Assembly (NCBI GenBank): GCA_016801845.1 | Contig: CM028916.1 | Span: 15,307,514 to 15,371,513 of the forward strand | Length of the DNA stretch: 64,000 bases | Direction: 5' to 3' | Origin: Polydactylus sextarius | Taxonomy: Eukaryota > Chordata > Actinopteri > Polynemidae | Part shown: in pieces, positions 63,401-64,000 of the stretch | How positions within the stretch are numbered: position 1 is the stretch's first letter | Layout of the letters: each line of letters begins with the position of its first letter | Made by a program: the position numbers and the translations under genes | Notes under the pieces: model-generated | The model's input: the letters and a program-made list of their open reading frames with translations, nothing else | What the model was told of the DNA's origin: nothing | The model's database searches: none

Positions 63401-64000
63401 AGCATCCACCAAGTCTTTAACCTCCACATCCTCTAGATCTTTGACTGCTGATTCTTCTGCATCCAGTTTCTCCTCCACAGCTTCGCTGCTGGCCACTGAG
63501 ACAGTCTCAGTCTGCCCAGCAGGGGGTGCAGTCAGGATCATTGATGCAGCCATATTCTGGGTCTCATTTGAAGCAGGCTGACTCATGGATCTCATCAAAG
63601 GAGACTGTTTAAGTGTGTTATTCCCTGGCATTTGGGCTTGCTGATGAAGATTATCCATGCTAGCAGACAGCTGTACATGGCCAGTCTGGCTGGTCATGGG
63701 ATCTACCAACCTCGATCCTTGATTTAAAGCGAATCGAGGATCAGGAGTGCCTGGAAAACCTGCTTGCCTTTGAACCTGCATGTTGGGATCTGTGTTGCCT
63801 GCTTGCATAGCACCTGGTGGAAATGGCAAACGTGGCCTGTTTTCTACTGCTCTGTGTCGCAGCTCAATGAAAGGCTGGCCCATTATGTTGTGCTGTTGTA
63901 CTGGCATACCACGTGGTGGGAAGTGTTGGGGCAGTCCCATGGGGTTGCCTCCCATATTCTTCGCCATTTCTGCTGACATTGAGCGTCTCATTTGAGGAGG
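50479..64000 (-). CDS. kmt2c: Histone-lysine N-methyltransferase 2C (MLL3), C-terminal half
   Basis: KMT2C is the catalytic subunit of a COMPASS-like complex (WDR5, RBBP5, ASH2L, DPY30, KDM6A, NCOA6) that places H3K4me1 at enhancers. The 23 exons here carry about 2,357 codons; human KMT2C has 4,911 residues, so roughly the N-terminal half is beyond the right edge. In order the sequence shows: an acidic region (YTDPDLDDI, MFNEELDL); LXXLL boxes (LLLQDLL, LLKHLL); a Gln- and Lys-rich coiled coil; a Met/Pro/Gln-rich exon; conserved NPPTPPASLPPTPPP and DTPDSFVPSSSPES blocks; a CCHC pair; the extended PHD finger; FYRN; FYRC; a WIN-like ARAQPR; SET with RYINHSCAPNC; and post-SET CHCGAPECRKWIN. Segments match KMT2C rather than KMT2D as I remember them. 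One exon has a frame break (see 53222). Confidence 0.93.
50671..50779 (-). CDS. kmt2c: kmt2c exon (SET catalytic core)
   Basis: It encodes YINHSCAPNCVAEVVTFERG and YKIIISCIRRIEKGEE. The NHSC motif forms part of the S-adenosylmethionine pocket. Phase 2 in, phase 0 out. Confidence 0.95.
51444..51517 (-). CDS. kmt2c: kmt2c exon (SET-I region)
   Basis: A 74-nt exon encoding NRAVFMFRIDSEHVVDASRT, then GGLAR. Splice sites are TATAG and GTACAG. Confidence 0.94.
51609..51725 (-). CDS. kmt2c: kmt2c exon (start of SET domain)
   Basis: A 117-nt exon encoding GLGLFAARDIEKQTMVIEYN, then GTILRNEVATRKEKTYRSQ. GLGLFA and MVIEYxG are family landmarks for cofactor binding. Confidence 0.94.
51860..52034 (-). 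CDS. kmt2c: kmt2c exon (linker before SET)
   Basis: It encodes PQPQAVSTSSARSNQNVAQG and then SSQYRWMKSEWRANVYLGRS with RIQ. The second half matches human SSQYRKMKTEWKSNVYLARSRIQ. The first half is a divergent linker. Confidence 0.92.
52184..52326 (-). CDS. kmt2c: kmt2c exon (end of FYRC, WIN-like motif)
   Basis: It encodes LPGVEACDRYSFRYGRNPLV, ELPLMFNPAGSARAQPRTSS and PYTSLVI. GSARAQPR aligns with the WDR5-interaction (WIN) motif GCARSEPK of human KMT2C. It keeps the central Ala-Arg-Ala/Ser core, but Glu is replaced by Gln. Confidence 0.92.
52459..52595 (-). CDS. kmt2c: kmt2c exon (FYRC)
   Basis: It encodes VWDKVLGPVAEKRAESSTLK and LFPVYLKGEDLFGLTVPAVT with KITES. This is the FYRC half of the split FY-rich domain. 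Confidence 0.93.
52699..53817 (-). CDS. kmt2c: kmt2c exon with frame break (extended PHD, FYRN)
   Basis: The first frame (53817 down to 53224) encodes YSNNMSSLDVHCLAQLQ, the CCFCHQFGDGITDGPARLLN start of the extended PHD finger, WVHLNCALWSTEVYETQAGA and LRRGQTVR. The second frame (53221 down to 52699) resumes CAYCQQTGATSGCHRLRCTN, VYHFTCALQAQCTFFKDKTM, then FAVFRRVYVQRDEVRQIAT and the FYRN segment YTFRVGSLVLHAMGQL to FPVGYEACRIYWS. The 1,119-nt length is 3n, but the flanking phases (0 in, 1 out) demand 3n+1, so two bases are in excess, at about 53222-53223. If real, the product would run about 88 aberrant codons and stop near 52960, losing FYRN, FYRC and SET. Confidence 0.9.
53936..54049 (-). 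CDS. kmt2c: kmt2c exon (zinc-binding Cys segment)
   Basis: A 114-nt exon encoding ESESRLKSEEDLVFCSHSCF, then LLYCSSPPMQSRSSTETK. The human counterpart reads EKDIVFCSNNCFILYSS. A second in-frame donor 12 nt further on the - strand (GCCAGG then GTAACG, edge at 53924) would add VCAR. Confidence 0.88.
54435..54498 (+). repeat. Compound (GT)n(AT)n microsatellite
   Basis: CT repeats, then GT, then a pure AT block (54454-54480), then ACATACATACACACACA. Confidence 0.93.
54660..54938 (-). mobile_element. tRNA-derived SINE, degenerate
   Basis: On the - strand from about 54937 the segment reads GGCCTGGTGGCTAAGGAAGC, with TGGCTAAGG resembling a pol III A box. About 35 nt later ACAGGTTTGAATCC closely matches the B box GGTTCGANTCC. 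It then has TGCCCTTGAGCAAG and a tail TTTAAAAGCAGAGGTCAAAT. I recognise these blocks from memory as a common teleost SINE. The 3' boundary is approximate and the copy looks mutated. Confidence 0.6.
55361..55500 (-). CDS. kmt2c: kmt2c exon (CCHC segment)
   Basis: It encodes AAVARGPDHRTPASPGCKPQ, then WCCHCKVVVLGNGVQKSIKD and LPAHMK. Human KMT2C has PQWCCHCKVVILGSGVRKSFKDL. The CCHC together with the CSHSC of the next exon is the likely zinc-binding start of this region. Confidence 0.93.
55501..56086 (-). other. kmt2c: kmt2c intron
   Basis: A 586-bp AT-rich intron; nothing recognisable seen. Confidence 0.8.
56087..56369 (-). CDS. kmt2c: kmt2c exon (NITGVVAAISDLL)
   Basis: It encodes NITGVVAAISDLLCVKIPSS, YEVSSTPD and a His/Met/Pro/Gly-rich stretch with RMAHHGMEPRPPMLFHGQGD. 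The first part matches human ENISSVVAAFSDLLHVRIPNSYEVSSAPD; the second part is divergent. Confidence 0.92.
56706..56842 (-). CDS. kmt2c: kmt2c exon (IKTEP block)
   Basis: It encodes TEIKLQDIKTEPSTMFFGTP, FGPVSNDSKQSLVSVAITLR and PAAAE, matching human NDIKTEPGTLYFASPFGPSP and SVAITLHPTAAE. IKTEP is a possible SUMOylation site (psi-K-x-E). Confidence 0.92.
56936..57120 (-). CDS. kmt2c: kmt2c exon (DTPDSFVPSSSPES block)
   Basis: It encodes NRGQEPCKDRDTPDSFVPSS, SPESVVGMEISRYPDLSLVK and EEPPSPCLSPVLPMLPAP, almost the same as human over the middle two thirds. Confidence 0.94.
57287..57434 (-). CDS. kmt2c: kmt2c exon (FRTEEDLLARAIAQGPKTVD)
   Basis: It encodes SKGLVPKPLHVPFRTEEDLL, ARAIAQGPKTVDVPASLPTP and PHNNQEEL; the human segment reads DDLLARALAQGPKTVDVPASLP. 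Phase 1 in, phase 2 out. Confidence 0.94.
57610..57739 (-). CDS. kmt2c: kmt2c exon (NPPTPPASLPPTPPP block)
   Basis: It encodes QSNLSNPPTPPASLPPTPPP, then VNRQKMINGFATTEELASKA and AAM. Proline-directed TPP motifs are potential phosphorylation sites (inference). Confidence 0.94.
57849..58013 (-). CDS. kmt2c: kmt2c exon
   Basis: A 165-nt exon, phase 0 at both ends. It encodes QLSLLPLMEPLIGVNFAHFA, PYGSGQLNGENLLSGTFGSA and SLDGVSDYYSQLAYK. The splice sites are strong and the exon bridges conserved neighbours in frame. I do not recall the human counterpart well enough to align it. Confidence 0.88.
58014..58525 (-). other. kmt2c: kmt2c intron
   Basis: A 512-bp AT-rich intron; nothing recognisable seen. 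Confidence 0.8.
58526..58714 (-). CDS. kmt2c: kmt2c exon (basic Lys/Arg-rich)
   Basis: It encodes EKKKGRNKRAPKGEKPASRY, then KKRKKDGDDRQLMHSGPDSV and MTQIKQ. Human has SKKRKKDEEEKQAMYSSTDTFTHLKQ. It is a likely nuclear localisation or DNA-contacting basic patch. Confidence 0.93.
58958..60592 (-). CDS. kmt2c: kmt2c large exon (Met/Pro/Gln-rich, LXXLL)
   Basis: A 1,635-nt exon, 545 codons, open throughout. It begins IRKQQKEHAELIEEYRVK (end of the coiled coil). A Met/Pro-rich low-complexity stretch follows, then FDDNNPFSEGFQERERRERL and REQQERQRVQLMQEVERQRA (helical, charged), a poly-Gln area, SLIQLYSNIIPDEKGKKKRN and RKKKKDDDADSVKTPSTPHS. It ends with NELLKHLLKNKSTP, an LXXLL nuclear-receptor box conserved in human (GNELLKHLLKNKK). 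Phase 0 at both ends. Confidence 0.95.
60593..61508 (-). other. kmt2c: kmt2c intron
   Basis: A 916-bp AT-rich intron; nothing recognisable seen. Confidence 0.8.
61509..61741 (-). CDS. kmt2c: kmt2c exon (coiled coil)
   Basis: It encodes AQRAQYEEWLQETQQLLQMQ, QKFLEEKIGAHRKSKKALSA, KQRTAKKAGREFPEEDAEQL and KHVTEQQGVVQKQLEQ, nearly identical to human KMT2C. The heptad-like Leu/Gln pattern predicts a coiled coil that continues into the next exon. Confidence 0.95.
61864..61924 (-). CDS. kmt2c: kmt2c exon (RPNPPNFGPGFV)
   Basis: A 61-nt exon encoding DGKLTQVARPNPPNFGPGFV; human has ISRPNPPNFGPGFVND. Donor GTAAGT, phase 0 in and 1 out. Confidence 0.94.
62015..62081 (-). CDS. kmt2c: kmt2c exon (Pro-rich)
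   Basis: A 67-nt exon encoding FPPGPAPPCPESVPLPPQVV and GQ. It is less conserved, but phases and splice sites fit on both sides. Confidence 0.9.
62280..62391 (-). CDS. kmt2c: kmt2c exon (DPIMKAKMVALKGINKVM)
   Basis: It encodes FDSITDPIMKAKMVALKGIN, then KVMVQNSMGIPPMVMN; the human segment is ITDPIMKAKMVALKGINKVMAQ. Phase 1 in, phase 2 out. Confidence 0.95.
62494..64000 (-). CDS. kmt2c: kmt2c exon (acidic and Gln-rich), cut by window edge
   Basis: It is open in one frame from the right edge down to the donor GTAAAA at 62493. It encodes MRRSMSAEMAKNMG, GLPQHFPPRGMPVQQHNIMG, QPFIELRHRAVENRPRLPFP, an acidic block (VEVKDLVDADLENLNLDPED, TNDLHLDDFLTSGKFDIIAY, TDPDLDD, MFNEELDL), STPVLSSLL and RPLLLEEQPLLLQDLLDQER with QEQQQQRQMQAMIRQRS. 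LLLQDLL is an LXXLL box. The acidic block and ELRHRA segment match human KMT2C. The exon's true 5' end is outside the window. Confidence 0.95.

Noticed and set aside
63093..63581. 162-codon + strand open frame (Ser/Leu-rich)
   Set aside because: It is the antisense shadow of the acidic kmt2c exon; Ser/Leu richness comes from the reverse complement of Asp/Glu/Lys codons.
1..64000. CRISPR arrays, operons, bacterial promoters or phage genes
   Set aside because: The window is spliced vertebrate DNA; the repeats are microsatellites and degraded transposons without spacer structure.

Overview
The window is vertebrate nuclear DNA, almost certainly from a ray-finned (teleost) fish, probably a spiny-rayed one. 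The genes are spliced with GT-AG introns, and the encoded proteins match vertebrate families closely but not as mammalian copies. (CA/GT)n microsatellites are very dense, and there are relics of teleost-type SINE, LINE and MITE elements. No prokaryotic, viral or CRISPR features were found. No tRNA or rRNA gene was recognised.

Layout: (1) 1-17102 is the large last intron of bcl2 (+ strand). The final bcl2 coding exon is at 17103-17240 (BH2-proximal segment plus C-terminal membrane anchor), and a long 3' UTR follows to about 20055. (2) 20056 to about 22470 is intergenic between two convergent genes. (3) prkag2, the AMP-activated protein kinase gamma-2 subunit, lies on the - strand. Its stop codon is at 25683-25685 and its proposed start codon at 46419-46421. 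I reconstruct 15 coding exons whose phases all agree and encode 514 residues; the second exon is the weakest. A probable internal promoter for a short isoform lies near 31.15-31.9 kb. (4) About 46.7-48.6 kb is intergenic. (5) kmt2c (MLL3), the enhancer H3K4 methyltransferase, lies on the - strand from about 48.6 kb to beyond the right edge. The window holds its 3' UTR and 23 coding exons, about 2,357 codons. These cover roughly the C-terminal half, from the acidic and glutamine-rich region through the extended PHD finger, FYRN, FYRC, WIN-like motif, SET and post-SET.

The main anomaly is in kmt2c. Every exon junction is phase-consistent except across the exon at 52699-53817, where two extra bases at about 53222-53223 break the frame inside the extended PHD finger. 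All downstream exons stay intact, so an assembly error or a very recent lesion is more likely than an old pseudogene.

Other points worth checking: a prkag2 N-terminus that lacks the long basic region of human gamma-2 and needs a 38-nt exon to keep frame; a gamma-3-like prkag2 tail; a TTAA-flanked 517-bp inverted-repeat element in a prkag2 intron; a tRNA-derived SINE in a kmt2c intron; a CA repeat in the bcl2 3' UTR; and a strong 18-bp hairpin at 45191-45235. I found no evidence for a wholly new biological system. The three genes act in separate processes (apoptosis control, energy sensing, enhancer chromatin) and are simply neighbours.
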